A DNA stretch of 64,000 bases from Arthrobacter sp. AK04 (GTDB lineage Bacteria > Actinomycetota > Actinomycetes > Actinomycetales > Micrococcaceae): contig NZ_JAJOMC010000015.1 in the NCBI RefSeq assembly GCF_021129155.1, forward strand, positions 19,501 to 83,500. The letters are read 5' to 3'. The number at the start of each line of letters is the position of its first letter. Within the stretch, counting starts at the first letter, position 1. Below, in pieces: positions 8,316 through 16,911 of this stretch. The notes below the pieces were generated by a model. That model was not told the origin of the DNA and searched no databases. It saw nothing but the letters and a program-made list of their open reading frames with translations. Made by a program: the position numbers and the translations under genes.

Positions 8316-8579
8316 ATGAACCTTTTCATTAAGCTGCTCGGCACCGGCGTGAGCCTCGGCGCCGGCTTCGTCGGCACCAAGCTGGTCAACACCATCTGGG
8401 AAAAGTCCACCGGGCGCAAACCGCCCACCGGCAAGGACGAGGACGTTCCCACGAGCCTGCAGTCCGCGCTGACGTTCGCGCTGATCTCAGCCTCGGTCAG
8501 CACCATCATCCAGGTCCTGGCCAACCGCGGCACCCAGCGGGCCATCACCCGGTTCGCCAAGAGCCAGGACATCGTCTGA
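8316..8579 (+). CDS. DUF4235 small membrane protein
   Basis: An 87-residue protein matching DUF4235: an N-terminal hydrophobic segment (LIKLLGTGVSLGAGFVGTKLV), a polar linker with TGRKPPTGKDED, and a second helix (LTFALISASVSTIIQVLANRG). AAGGAG lies upstream and TAGGCT at 8272-8277 is a plausible -10 box, so it has its own promoter. DUF4235 proteins are typical of actinobacterial membranes and have no known role. It converges with the Mrp operon across an inverted repeat. Confidence 0.85.
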   Translation: MNLFIKLLGTGVSLGAGFVGTKLVNTIWEKSTGRKPPTGKDEDVPTSLQSALTFALISASVSTIIQVLANRGTQRAITRFAKSQDIV

Positions 8580-8591
8580 CCCCTCCCCACT

Positions 8592-8652
8592 AGTTTTTGT
8601 CCCGATAAGGCGGGTTCCTCACGCGGGAAGTCCCTGTAACTGGACAAAAACT
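8592..8652. terminator. long inverted repeat between convergent genes
   Basis: AGTTTTTGTCC (8592-8602) and GGACAAAAACT (8642-8652) are perfect 11-bp inverted arms around 39 nt that hold a smaller GTTCC/GGGAA stem. It fills the gap between the DUF4235 gene and mnhG, so it could stop transcription from both sides. The arms are A/T-rich on the outside rather than followed by a T tract, so it is not a classic terminator and may be a mobile or REP-like element. Confidence 0.5.
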
Positions 8653-8653
8653 C

Positions 8654-9067
8654 CTAGGTGCGGGATGAGCCGTCGCCGGAACCGTCCTCACGGGCGGCTT
8701 TGGCGGCGGCTTTTTGCACTACTGCCTCCAGCTCATCCGAGGTGAGGAGTTCGCGGTGCAGGTGCTTGGTGCGGTAGCCGGCGCGGCCCACCATGTGCGC
8801 CGAGACCGGCACAGTAAGCAGCTGGAAGATCCAGGCCACCAGCAGCACGGGCCACACCCACCAGGTGCGCATCTGCAGTCCGATGGACGCCAGGAGCAGG
8901 AACAGCCCCAGAACCTGGGGTTTGGTGGCGGAATGCATGCGGCTGAGGAGATCGGGGAACCGCAGCAGGCCGATGGCCGCTCCCAGCGACATGGTGGCCC
9001 CAACAATCATGAACACCGCGGACAGCACGTCCACCCAGGCATCCAGGGCAGTGGAATCAGGACTCAT
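8654..9067 (-). CDS. mnhG: Mrp Na+/H+ antiporter subunit G
   Basis: A 137-residue membrane protein with three helices and the PhaG/MnhG sequence (SAVFMIVGATMSLGAAIGLLRFPDLLSRMHSATKPQ split over helix 1 and the first loop; the FPDLLSRMHSATK stretch is diagnostic). The C-terminal 40 residues are a charged, Ala- and Lys-rich cytoplasmic tail. It is the last gene of the operon; its start lies 11 bp inside mnhF. MnhG is a small subunit needed to assemble the Mrp complex, which expels Na+ in exchange for H+. Confidence 0.92.
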   Translation of the reverse strand: MSPDSTALDAWVDVLSAVFMIVGATMSLGAAIGLLRFPDLLSRMHSATKPQVLGLFLLLASIGLQMRTWWVWPVLLVAWIFQLLTVPVSAHMVGRAGYRTKHLHRELLTSDELEAVVQKAAAKAAREDGSGDGSSRT

Positions 9068-9335
9068 TGGGCTGTTCCCTCCGGTCTGCCACGAACCTTG
9101 CTACCGTCACGGAGCCGATGAAGCCGATGATCGAGATGGCCACCACCAGCATCAGGTTGTTGAGGTGCCTGTTGACGGCCATGTCTACGCACAGGGCCCC
9201 GCCCAGGATGGCCAGCAGGACGTCCGTGGCCAGCACCCGGTCCAACAGTGACGGTCCGCGGGAGATCCTGATGATGGCGCCGACGGCCGCGAACGAAAAG
9301 ATTACGGCGGTAACTGCCAGGACGATCTGCATCAT
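9057..9335 (-). CDS. mnhF: Mrp Na+/H+ antiporter subunit F
   Basis: A 92-residue, three-helix membrane protein of the MnhF/PhaF family, with RISRGPSLLDRVLATDVL between helices 1 and 2 as the recognisable core. The start at 9335 overlaps the mnhE stop as ATGA; a second in-frame ATG follows immediately. MnhF is one of the small hydrophobic subunits of the hetero-oligomeric Mrp antiporter. Confidence 0.92.
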   Translation of the reverse strand: MMQIVLAVTAVIFSFAAVGAIIRISRGPSLLDRVLATDVLLAILGGALCVDMAVNRHLNNLMLVVAISIIGFIGSVTVARFVADRREQPNES

Positions 9336-9877
9336 GCGGCCGCCTCCGTCCGCAGAATCTCGAGTTCTTCCCTGGTACCCATGATCCTGATCAGCCCCGC
9401 TTCGATGGACAGTACCTCGTTCTTCAGGTTTTCGACTTCCTGCGGAGAGCTGATGTTCAGCGCGTGCAGGTAGAGGGTGGATGTTGACCGGTCCACCTCC
9501 ACCACCAGCGAGCCGGGAATCAGTGAAATCACATGGCCCGTGGCCGTGACCAGGAGATCCTGGTGGCTGCGCAGGGTCACCGCCACAACCGCGTTCTTCA
9601 CCCTGGGCCCCCGGGCTACGGCGAGGTACAGGAGCTGCATGCTGGCCATCACCACCTTGGCCAGGAACACCAGTGCAAAAGGAACGGCGTGCAGGATGTT
9701 GAAGCGTCCGCTGAGCTCCACCGGCGGAAGATAGAACAGGCGTGCCACGGCCACCGACAGCAGGGCTCCGAACAGCAGGTTGCCCGGGCTGAAATCCTGC
9801 CACAGGGCACCCCAGACGATGACCAGCCACACCAGGAGCGGAAGCTCCTGGCGCAGCGAGATGCGCCGGCGGGTCAT
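9332..9877 (-). CDS. mnhE: Mrp Na+/H+ antiporter subunit E
   Basis: A 181-residue protein with two N-terminal membrane segments (LPLLVWLVIVWGALW and NLLFGALLSVAVARLFYLPP) followed by a cytoplasmic domain containing the MnhE sequence ISLIPGSLVVEVDRSTSTLYLHAL. The start at 9877 is set by the ATGA overlap with mnhD; the longer open frame upstream lies inside mnhD. The C-terminus ends in a helix rich in Glu. Confidence 0.92.
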   Translation of the reverse strand: MTRRRISLRQELPLLVWLVIVWGALWQDFSPGNLLFGALLSVAVARLFYLPPVELSGRFNILHAVPFALVFLAKVVMASMQLLYLAVARGPRVKNAVVAVTLRSHQDLLVTATGHVISLIPGSLVVEVDRSTSTLYLHALNISSPQEVENLKNEVLSIEAGLIRIMGTREELEILRTEAAA

Positions 9878-11478
9878 TTTCCTCCCCCTGCGGTAAGGAC
9901 CAGCGGAACGTCCGTATCCTCTCCCAGGACAGCCTGGACGTAGGAGGACCTGTCCAGCATGTCGTACGCGGCCTGGTCCGAAACCATGAACAGCGGTCCC
10001 GCAAACACGGTCAGGCCCACACCCAGGACCACCAGCCCAACCGTGGATCCCACCATGGTGCGCGGCAGCAGGGTGACGGTGTTGGGTTTGGCTCCCGGCC
10101 CGGTAACGCGGGCGGCAGGGGTGGCCAGCAGCACGGGATCCGGATGTTCGGCGTCCGAAGGCCTGCGCCAGAACGCGCGGTTCCACACCCTGGCTACGGC
10201 CAGGAGGGTCAGCAGGCTGGTGAGCACGCCGCCGATCACCAACACGTAGGCCAGCGGTGTTCCGAGTTCAACGCCCGCCTGCATGAGCCCCACCTTGCCC
10301 AGGAACCCGGAGAATGGCGGGATGCCGGCCAGGTTCATGGCGGGCACGAAGAAGAGCAGAGCCAGCAGCGGAGAAAGCTTGGCCAGGCCGCCCAGCCGGT
10401 CCACGGACGAACTGCCGCCCCGGCGTTCGATCAGTCCCGTCACCAGGAACAGGGAGGTCTGGATGGTGATGTGGTGCACCACGTAGAAGACCGCCGCGCC
10501 AAGCCCCGCCACGGAGGACATGGCCAGGCCGAACACCATGTAGCCGATGTGGCTCACCAGGGTGAACGAGAGCAGGCGCTTGATGTCGCTCTGCGCCAAA
10601 GCGCCCAGGATTCCCACCACCATGGTCAGTAACGCGGCAACCATCAGCGGGGTGTTCAGCGAGTCCCCGGGGAACAGCAGAGTCTCCGTGCGCACCATCG
10701 CATAGACGCCCACTTTGGTGAGCAGGCCCGCGAACACGGCAGTGACCGGCGCCGGCGCCGTGGGGTAGGAGTCCGGCAGCCAGAAGGACAGCGGGAAAAC
10801 GGCGGCCTTGATGCCGAAGGCCACCAGCAGCATCACGTGCAGCAGCGTCCTGGTGCCCTGGTCCAGCTCGCCGAGCTTGATGGCCAGGTCCGCCATGGTG
10901 ATTGTTCCGGTGGCGCCGTAGACCATGGCAATCGAGATGAGGAACAGCACCGAGGACACCACGGACACCACCACGTAGGTGACTCCCGCCCGGATGCGGG
11001 GTCCGGTGCCGCCGAGCGTCATCAGCACGTAGCTTGCCGTCAGCAGGATCTCGAACCCGACGTAGAGGTTGAAGAGGTCGCCGGAAAGGAACGCGTTGGA
11101 GACGCCGGCCACCAGAATCAGGTACGTGGGGTGGAAGATCGAGACGGGCGCATCCTGGTCGCCGTCGGCCATGCCTTGCCCTGTGGCGTACACCAGCACG
11201 GCAAGGCTCACCGCCGAGGAAACCACCAGCATCAGGGACGAGAACTGGTCCACCACCAGCACGATGCCCCACGGCGGCAGCCAGCCGCCCAAGGTTACGG
11301 CGAACGTGCCGCCGTCCCAGACGGAGGCCAGCAGGAGGCACTCCAGCAGGAGCGTGAGGGACAGCAGGGCGATGCTCACCGCGCGCTGGGCCCGTGAATG
11401 CCGGATCAGCATGAAGGTCAGGGCGGCGCCCAGGATGGGAAGTACGACGGCGAGCGGGGCAAGGCTTGCGAGGTTCAC
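9874..11478 (-). CDS. mnhD: Mrp Na+/H+ antiporter subunit D
   Basis: A 534-residue polytopic protein related to NuoN/NuoM proton-translocating subunits, with about 14 helices. It carries the conserved glutamate helix (NLYVGFEILLTASYVLM), the lysine helix (GIKAAVFPLSFWLPDSYPTAPAPVTAVFAG) and SDIKRLLSFTLVSHIGYM that mark the proton channel of this family. The C-terminal region has a polar loop between the last helices. It is coupled to mnhC and mnhE by 4-bp overlaps. Together with the A subunit it is thought to form the ion-conducting part. Confidence 0.93.
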   Translation of the reverse strand: MNLASLAPLAVVLPILGAALTFMLIRHSRAQRAVSIALLSLTLLLECLLLASVWDGGTFAVTLGGWLPPWGIVLVVDQFSSLMLVVSSAVSLAVLVYATGQGMADGDQDAPVSIFHPTYLILVAGVSNAFLSGDLFNLYVGFEILLTASYVLMTLGGTGPRIRAGVTYVVVSVVSSVLFLISIAMVYGATGTITMADLAIKLGELDQGTRTLLHVMLLVAFGIKAAVFPLSFWLPDSYPTAPAPVTAVFAGLLTKVGVYAMVRTETLLFPGDSLNTPLMVAALLTMVVGILGALAQSDIKRLLSFTLVSHIGYMVFGLAMSSVAGLGAAVFYVVHHITIQTSLFLVTGLIERRGGSSSVDRLGGLAKLSPLLALLFFVPAMNLAGIPPFSGFLGKVGLMQAGVELGTPLAYVLVIGGVLTSLLTLLAVARVWNRAFWRRPSDAEHPDPVLLATPAARVTGPGAKPNTVTLLPRTMVGSTVGLVVLGVGLTVFAGPLFMVSDQAAYDMLDRSSYVQAVLGEDTDVPLVLTAGGGK

Positions 11479-12137
11479 TTTCCGCCTCCTTCCGGGCCAG
11501 GGGCCACATTGGTGGAGCCGGGTTTTTCTTCAGAGGCTGCCTGCTCGGCGGGCATCTCGCGGCCGCCGGCCACAAGCGTTGTCCCGGCAGCGCCGTCATT
11601 CGAGGTGGACCCGCCGGGGCCGCCCTGGCCCGCGCCGCCGTCGTTGGACACGCCGTGGCTGGAAACACTGTGATTGGAGACGCCGCGGTTGGAAACGCTG
11701 AGTCCGTCCGTGCCCAGCATGGTGAGCGGAAACTCGGAGGTCTCGGCAGGGACCTCGGCGTCGTCCTCGGCGTCGAAGCTTGGCGTTACTGCAACACGAA
11801 GGTCTTCCACGTCGTCCTGGATCTCGTCCCGGCGGGCCAGCACCCAGGTGCGGTAGATGATGCCGAGCATAAAGGCGGTGACGGCAAAGGAAATGACGAT
11901 GGACGTCAGGATCAGGGCCTGGGGCAGGGGATCGTTGTAATCCCCGGCCGCAATGTCCTTCGAGTACAGGGGCGCGAGCCCCGCGTAACCGCCGGTGGCC
12001 AGGATCAGCAGGTTGGTTGAATTGGCCAGGAGCATCAGTCCCAGCAGGACGCGCGTGAGGCTGCGTTCCAGCACCAGGTAGATGCCACAGGCGTACAGGG
12101 CGCCCATGACGATCAGGAGGGTCAGGTTTACGCTCAT
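11475..12137 (-). CDS. mnhC: Mrp Na+/H+ antiporter subunit C with a low-complexity C-terminal tail
   Basis: A 220-residue protein. The first 115 residues are a normal NuoK-like MnhC with three helices (MSVNLTLLIVMGALYACGIYLVL, LLGLMLLANSTNLLILA, ALILTSIVISFAVTAFMLGI). The rest is a hydrophilic tail about 100 residues longer than minimal MnhC proteins, with short repeats around VSNRGVSNHSVSSHGVSND and then Gly-, Ala- and Glu-rich sequence. The tail should be cytoplasmic. Its 4-bp overlaps place it between mnhA and mnhD. Confidence 0.92.
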   Translation of the reverse strand: MSVNLTLLIVMGALYACGIYLVLERSLTRVLLGLMLLANSTNLLILATGGYAGLAPLYSKDIAAGDYNDPLPQALILTSIVISFAVTAFMLGIIYRTWVLARRDEIQDDVEDLRVAVTPSFDAEDDAEVPAETSEFPLTMLGTDGLSVSNRGVSNHSVSSHGVSNDGGAGQGGPGGSTSNDGAAGTTLVAGGREMPAEQAASEEKPGSTNVAPGPEGGGK

Positions 12138-15100
12138 GCTTGGCCCTTTGCGGTGGTCTCGGAAGCTACGCCTTCAGGCTCCTGCTCCGGCGCGGACGGT
12201 GTGGCGGAGGCTTCGCCCGCAAATTCCTGCTCCTCGCCGGGAGTCCGGCCACCCACAGCGGAACGCGCTTCGAAGTGTTCGTCGATTTCGGCGCCGAGGC
12301 TCCGCAGGACGTCCAGCACCAGGCCCACCACCACGATGTACACGCCGATGTCGAAGATGGTGGAGGTGACGAACTTGATGTCCCCGAACACCGGGAGCCA
12401 CAATTCGATAATCGCGCTCTGGAACACCTGGCCGCCCAGCAGCAGCGGCACTGCGCCGGAAGTTGCGGCCACAGCCAGTCCGATTCCCAGCAAAGCGCCG
12501 GCGCTCACAGGTGTGGCCTCGCGGAGTTCAAACCGGCCTCCGGCCAGGTACCGGATAGTCAGGGCGAGGCCGGCTGTCAGGCCGCCGGCGAAGCCGCCGC
12601 CGGGCAGGTTGTGGCCTGCCAGCAGGAGGTACAGCGAGAACATGATCATGGAGTGGAAGATCAGCCGGGTGACCACCTCGAAAATGATGGACCGGCGTTC
12701 GGGGGCCAGTGTCCGGCCGGCCACGATCCACGCATCCCGGGCAGACGCCGCGAACTTCCGGCTGACGGCCAGCGCCGCCGCGTCCCGGCTGCCGGGGTCG
12801 ACCCCCCGGTGGCGGCCCACGGTTCCCTCCGCCACAGTGGCGGAGTTCAGGATCTTGTCACCGCGGCCGCGGACGAAGATGAGGCTGGCAACGCCCGTGG
12901 CTGCCAGGGCCAGGACGGTGATTTCACCGAAGGTGTCCCAGGCGCGGATGTCCACGAGCGTCACGTTGACGATGTTCAGTCCCCCGCCGCCCTCATACGC
13001 GAGCCTCGGAAATTCCAGGGAAACCGGCGTTGCTATCCGTGCTCCCATGGCGTAAATCGCGGCGAACACCATGGTGACGCCGAAGCCCAGGCCGATGATC
13101 ACGCGCACCACCCGGTATTTACCGCCGGTCCGGTCGCGGAGCTCGGGCGGCAGGCTGCGCATCGCCAGCACGAAAGCCACCAGGATGATGGTTTCCACCA
13201 GCATCTGCGTCAGGGCCAGGTCCGGGGCGCCCTGGAGCGCGAACATCAGGGCGATGCCGTAGCCGGTGACGGAAACCATCAGGACAGCCAGGAACCGCTT
13301 GTTGGCTTTGACGGCCGCCAGGGCGCCGATCACAATGCCGGCACCCACCACGAGCTGGAGCGGGGATCCGGGGTCCACCAGGTAGATCCCGTCCGGAAGC
13401 GGCTTGCCGGCCACCAGCATGACGGACAGGGGCAGCACAAAGGCCACGCTGAGGATGACAGCCAGGTAGTAGTACAGCGAACCGCGCTGCGTGCGTCCGG
13501 TAATCCACACCGCTGCGTCATCCAGCCCGCCGATGGTGTACTGGTACGCCTTGTCCCCGTCCACCCACGGCGGCACCAGGGACTGGACCCGCGCCACAGC
13601 GTCGCGGCCAAAGTACATCGCAAGGCCCAGCGCGAACGTGAGGGCCGTCAGGCCCAGTGCCGGCGTGAAGCCGTGCCACAGTGCAAGGTAACCGGCCTGC
13701 TCTGCGGCTGTTCCGGCGTCGGGCGCGGTGGACGCGAACAGTTCGGCGTAAGGCTGGATCCACGCGTCAACAGGTGCCGGCCACAGCCCGTACACGATGG
13801 TCAGGAGGCTGAGGATGGCCGGCGCGGCGAGGAAGGAGGGCCTGATGGCCTTGAAGGGGGTGGGCTCCACCCCGGGCTTGACGGCAAAGGCGCCCCACAT
13901 GAAGCGCGCGCTGTAGGCGAAGGTGAGGATGGATCCCAGGACCAGCCCGGCCAGGACCACCATGCCCCACGGGCCGGCTGCGTCGTCTCCCGCGTGGTGG
14001 ACGAAGGACTCCAGCACGGATTCCTTGGCCACGAACCCGGCCAGCGGGGGAACCCCGGCCATGGATGCGGCGCCAATGGCGGCAACCACGGCGAGCGCAC
14101 GGGAGGAGCGGAAGACGCCGGACAGCTTGCGGACGTCGCGGGTGCCGGACTGGTGGTCGATGATGCCCACCACCAGGAACAGCGTGGCCTTGAACAGTCC
14201 GTGGGCCAGGAGCATCGCGAGCCCTGCGAGCGCCGCGTCCGGCGTGCCCAGGCCCACCACCATGGTGAGGAAGCCCAGCTGGCTGACGGTGCCGTATGCC
14301 AGGATGAGCTTGATGTCGGTCTGCCGCAGCGCACGGTATCCGCCCACCAGCATGGTGGCCAGGCCGAGGCCCAGCACCACCGGCTGCCAGTACGCCGTCT
14401 CGGAGAATCCGGGCGCAAGCCTCGCCACCAGGTAGATGCCGGCTTTCACCATCGCAGCGGCGTGCAGGTAGGCGCTGACCGGCGTGGGTGCGGCCATGGC
14501 TCCGGGAAGCCAGAAGTGGAAAGGGACCAGGGCGGACTTGGTGATGGCGCCCGCCAGGATAAGTACGACGGCGGCGCTCACCATGGAGCCGGAGGCTCCG
14601 CCTGCCAGGGCGGGGGCCTGCTCCAGGATGCTGGAGATGCGGTAGGTGCCGGCCGTGTGGCCCAGCATGATGAGGCCCACCAGCATGGCCAGCCCGCCCG
14701 CGGTGGTGACCATCAGGGCCTGCAACGCGGACCGCCGCGCAGCCAGCCTGGTGCGGGCGAACCCGATCAGGAGGTAGGAGAGGATGGTGGTGAGTTCCCA
14801 GAAGATGAACAGCAGCAGCAGGTCATCGGCCACCACCAGCCCGAACATGGCGCCCGCAAAGGCCAGCAGCTGGGCACCGAAGGCACCGAGGTCCTGGTCT
14901 TTTTTCTTGAAATACCTGGCGCAGTAGACCAGCACCAGCGAGCCGACGCCCAGTACGAGCAGGGACATGACCCAGGCCAGCGCGTCCATGCGGAAGGCAA
15001 GTTCGAGTTGGAGCCCGGGAATCCAGGGGACAGTTTCGCTGACGGATCCCGCTCCGGCGTACACCGGACCGTGCTGCAGCAGCAGCCAGATGAAGGATGC

Positions 15101-15205
15101 GCCGGGAACAGCTGCCAGTGCATAGAACGCGTTGCGGCCCCAGGACCTGAAGAGGAACGGCGCCAGGACAGCCACCGAAAAGTGCACGGCAAGGACTGTT
15201 ATCAC
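12134..15205 (-). CDS. mnhA: Mrp Na+/H+ antiporter subunit A with fused B subunit
   Basis: A 1023-residue protein. The N-terminal two thirds is a NuoL-like channel subunit (FIFWELTTILSYLLIGF, SALVPFHFWLPGAMAAPTPVSAYLHAAAMVKAG, TDIKLILAYGTVSQLG). After it come the DUF4040/MbhE-like section and an MnhB domain (FEVVTRLIFHSMIMFSLYLLLAGHN and NLPGGGFAGGLTAG, about residues 840-960), so no separate mnhB gene exists. The tail is acidic and cytoplasmic. GTG at 15205 is preferred: GGAG lies 8 nt upstream and the protein then starts in the first helix, whereas the longer frame adds a non-conserved basic leader. It is the first gene of the operon. Confidence 0.92.
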   Translation of the reverse strand: MITVLAVHFSVAVLAPFLFRSWGRNAFYALAAVPGASFIWLLLQHGPVYAGAGSVSETVPWIPGLQLELAFRMDALAWVMSLLVLGVGSLVLVYCARYFKKKDQDLGAFGAQLLAFAGAMFGLVVADDLLLLFIFWELTTILSYLLIGFARTRLAARRSALQALMVTTAGGLAMLVGLIMLGHTAGTYRISSILEQAPALAGGASGSMVSAAVVLILAGAITKSALVPFHFWLPGAMAAPTPVSAYLHAAAMVKAGIYLVARLAPGFSETAYWQPVVLGLGLATMLVGGYRALRQTDIKLILAYGTVSQLGFLTMVVGLGTPDAALAGLAMLLAHGLFKATLFLVVGIIDHQSGTRDVRKLSGVFRSSRALAVVAAIGAASMAGVPPLAGFVAKESVLESFVHHAGDDAAGPWGMVVLAGLVLGSILTFAYSARFMWGAFAVKPGVEPTPFKAIRPSFLAAPAILSLLTIVYGLWPAPVDAWIQPYAELFASTAPDAGTAAEQAGYLALWHGFTPALGLTALTFALGLAMYFGRDAVARVQSLVPPWVDGDKAYQYTIGGLDDAAVWITGRTQRGSLYYYLAVILSVAFVLPLSVMLVAGKPLPDGIYLVDPGSPLQLVVGAGIVIGALAAVKANKRFLAVLMVSVTGYGIALMFALQGAPDLALTQMLVETIILVAFVLAMRSLPPELRDRTGGKYRVVRVIIGLGFGVTMVFAAIYAMGARIATPVSLEFPRLAYEGGGGLNIVNVTLVDIRAWDTFGEITVLALAATGVASLIFVRGRGDKILNSATVAEGTVGRHRGVDPGSRDAAALAVSRKFAASARDAWIVAGRTLAPERRSIIFEVVTRLIFHSMIMFSLYLLLAGHNLPGGGFAGGLTAGLALTIRYLAGGRFELREATPVSAGALLGIGLAVAATSGAVPLLLGGQVFQSAIIELWLPVFGDIKFVTSTIFDIGVYIVVVGLVLDVLRSLGAEIDEHFEARSAVGGRTPGEEQEFAGEASATPSAPEQEPEGVASETTAKGQA

Positions 15206-15391
15206 TGGTATCTCCGCGTCGTCAGGGATTCGATTGTCAAAAGTTGGAGCAGGCGGTTCATTCGTTAGGTCCGGGAGGATCCAGTTTATCAAGGCATAGG
15301 CGGCCGCCCCTCCGTCCCTACGCCCTGCCAGGCGCGCGGCCCGGTATCCCCGGGGGTTTGCTCCGGCCCCCGTTCGCCACGGGCGGATACG

Positions 15392-16804
15392 ATGCATCCT
15401 ATGAACAGCGCCAGCGCTCCAGGGGCAACGCAGCCGTCCTCAGAACTTGAGTCCGGGAACCAGCGCACCAACAAGGGCCGCATCCTGGCGTGGGCTTCGT
15501 GGGACTGGGGGTCCGCGGCCTTCAACGCCGTGATGACCACGTTCGTGTTCACCGTCTACCTCACCTCCAATGCCTTCGGCGGCGAGGACCAGGCCTCGGC
15601 GGTCCTGGGAGGTGCGCTGGCAGTTGCCGGCCTGGCCATTGCCTTGCTGGCCCCCGTCACCGGCCAGCGCTCCGACGCGGGCGGCAGGCGGAAGCTGTGG
15701 CTGGGAGTCAACACGGGGGCGGTCGCCCTCCTCACCGCACTGTGCTTCTTCGTCTTCCCGCGGCCTGAGTTCCTGCTGCTCGGAGTGTCCCTGATAGCCC
15801 TGGGCAATGTGTTCTTCGAGTTCGCGGGTGTCAACTACAACGCCATGCTCGCCCAGATCTCCACGCCGCGGAACATCGGCAAGGTCAGCGGATTCGGCTG
15901 GGGGGCCGGCTACCTTGGCGGCATCGTTGCCCTGCTGATCGTCCTCCAGCTGTTCGTCCAGCCCAGCTTCGACTGGTTTGGGGCGTCCACCGAGGACAGC
16001 CTGAACATCCGGCTGGTGGCGGTTTTCTCAGCCCTGTGGTTCCTTGTTTTCGCCCTTCCCGTGCTGTTCGCCGTGCCCGAGCTTCCCCGCGCCGCCCAGG
16101 CGAAGCGGCTGGGCCTCCTGGCCAGCTACGGCCTGCTTGTCCGGCGGATCAAGGCCATCTACGCCACCAGCCCCCACACCATCTACTTCCTGCTGGCCAG
16201 TGCTGTCTTCCGGGACGGGTTGGCCGCCGTTTTTACTTTCGGCGGGATCATCGCTGCGGGAACCTTTGGCTTTGAGCTGTCCGAGGTTATTTTCTTTGCC
16301 ATTTTCGGCAACGTCGTGGCCGCAGTGGGCGCAGTCCTTGGCGGTCTGCTGGACGACCGCATAGGCCCCAAACGTGTGATTATCGGCTCGCTGGTGGGCC
16401 TCCTGGTTGCGGGGAGCGTCATCCTGGTGCTCGGTAACGGGGACTACACCTTCCTTGGGATGGCCTGGGCCGGCAGCACCACCTTCTGGGTGTTCGGGCT
16501 TTTCTTATGCCTGTTCGTGGGGCCCGCCCAAGCCTCGTCGCGCGCCTACCTGGCCAGGCTGGCCCCGCACGGCGAGTCGGGCGAACTTTTCGGCCTCTAC
16601 GCCACCACCGGCCGCGCCGTCAGTTTCCTGGCGCCAGCGCTCTTTACCCTCAGCATCACCCTCGCGGCTCCGCTGGTGGCACCGGGCGAAGCCCAGCGCT
16701 GGGGCATCCTGGGCATCATGGTGGTACTGCTGGCGGGACTGCTGGTCCTGCTGCCGGTCAAGTCCCCGGACAAGGCCCCCATCGCGACGGTTCCTGCCGC
16801 CTGA
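15392..16804 (+). CDS. UMF1-family MFS transporter
   Basis: A 470-residue major facilitator with 12 helices and the UMF1/Atg22-like pattern: LAWASWDWGSAAFNAVMTTFVFTVYL at the first helix, GQRSDAGGRRK between helices 2 and 3, and GLLDDRIGPKRVI in the second half. ATG at 15392 and ATG at 15401 are both possible; GGCGGA favours the first. The substrate is unknown; actinobacterial members are generally called permeases. It is divergent from the Mrp operon and ends about 40 bp before the promoter of the dehydrogenase operon, so it is probably separate. Confidence 0.85.
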   Translation: MHPMNSASAPGATQPSSELESGNQRTNKGRILAWASWDWGSAAFNAVMTTFVFTVYLTSNAFGGEDQASAVLGGALAVAGLAIALLAPVTGQRSDAGGRRKLWLGVNTGAVALLTALCFFVFPRPEFLLLGVSLIALGNVFFEFAGVNYNAMLAQISTPRNIGKVSGFGWGAGYLGGIVALLIVLQLFVQPSFDWFGASTEDSLNIRLVAVFSALWFLVFALPVLFAVPELPRAAQAKRLGLLASYGLLVRRIKAIYATSPHTIYFLLASAVFRDGLAAVFTFGGIIAAGTFGFELSEVIFFAIFGNVVAAVGAVLGGLLDDRIGPKRVIIGSLVGLLVAGSVILVLGNGDYTFLGMAWAGSTTFWVFGLFLCLFVGPAQASSRAYLARLAPHGESGELFGLYATTGRAVSFLAPALFTLSITLAAPLVAPGEAQRWGILGIMVVLLAGLLVLLPVKSPDKAPIATVPAA

Positions 16805-16841
16805 CGCCCTGCAGCTTTCCTCGGGTTCCGCCTCACACCTC

Positions 16842-16884
16842 TTGACGCCTGATGTTATCGATCACATAATTGTGATCGATAACA
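16842..16884 (+). promoter_or_regulatory. sigma-70-like promoter overlapped by a tandem LacI-type operator
   Basis: TTGACG (16842-16847) and CATAAT (16865-16870) are spaced by 17 bp. Over them lies a 32-bp perfect dyad (16853-16884) with 14-bp arms TGTTATCGATCACA and its complement around TAAT. Each arm alone is an imperfect palindrome that fits the LacI/GalR pattern TGnnAnCGnTnnCA, so it can be read as two operators with centres 18 bp apart. It controls the operon from 16912, whose last gene is a LacI regulator, so autoregulation is likely. Confidence 0.85.
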
Positions 16885-16911
16885 TGAATCCTTTCAATGA
16901 CGAGGAGCACC

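Noticed and set aside
8654..15205. Missing mnhB, suggesting a broken Mrp operon.
   Set aside because: The B subunit domain is found in the C-terminal part of the long A protein, and all joints are clean 4-bp overlaps, so the operon is complete.
12140..15268. Plus-strand 1042-codon open frame opposite mnhA.
   Set aside because: It is the antisense shadow of a clear membrane protein; its translation is Gln/Gly/His-rich without any family pattern, and GC-rich codon bias explains its length.
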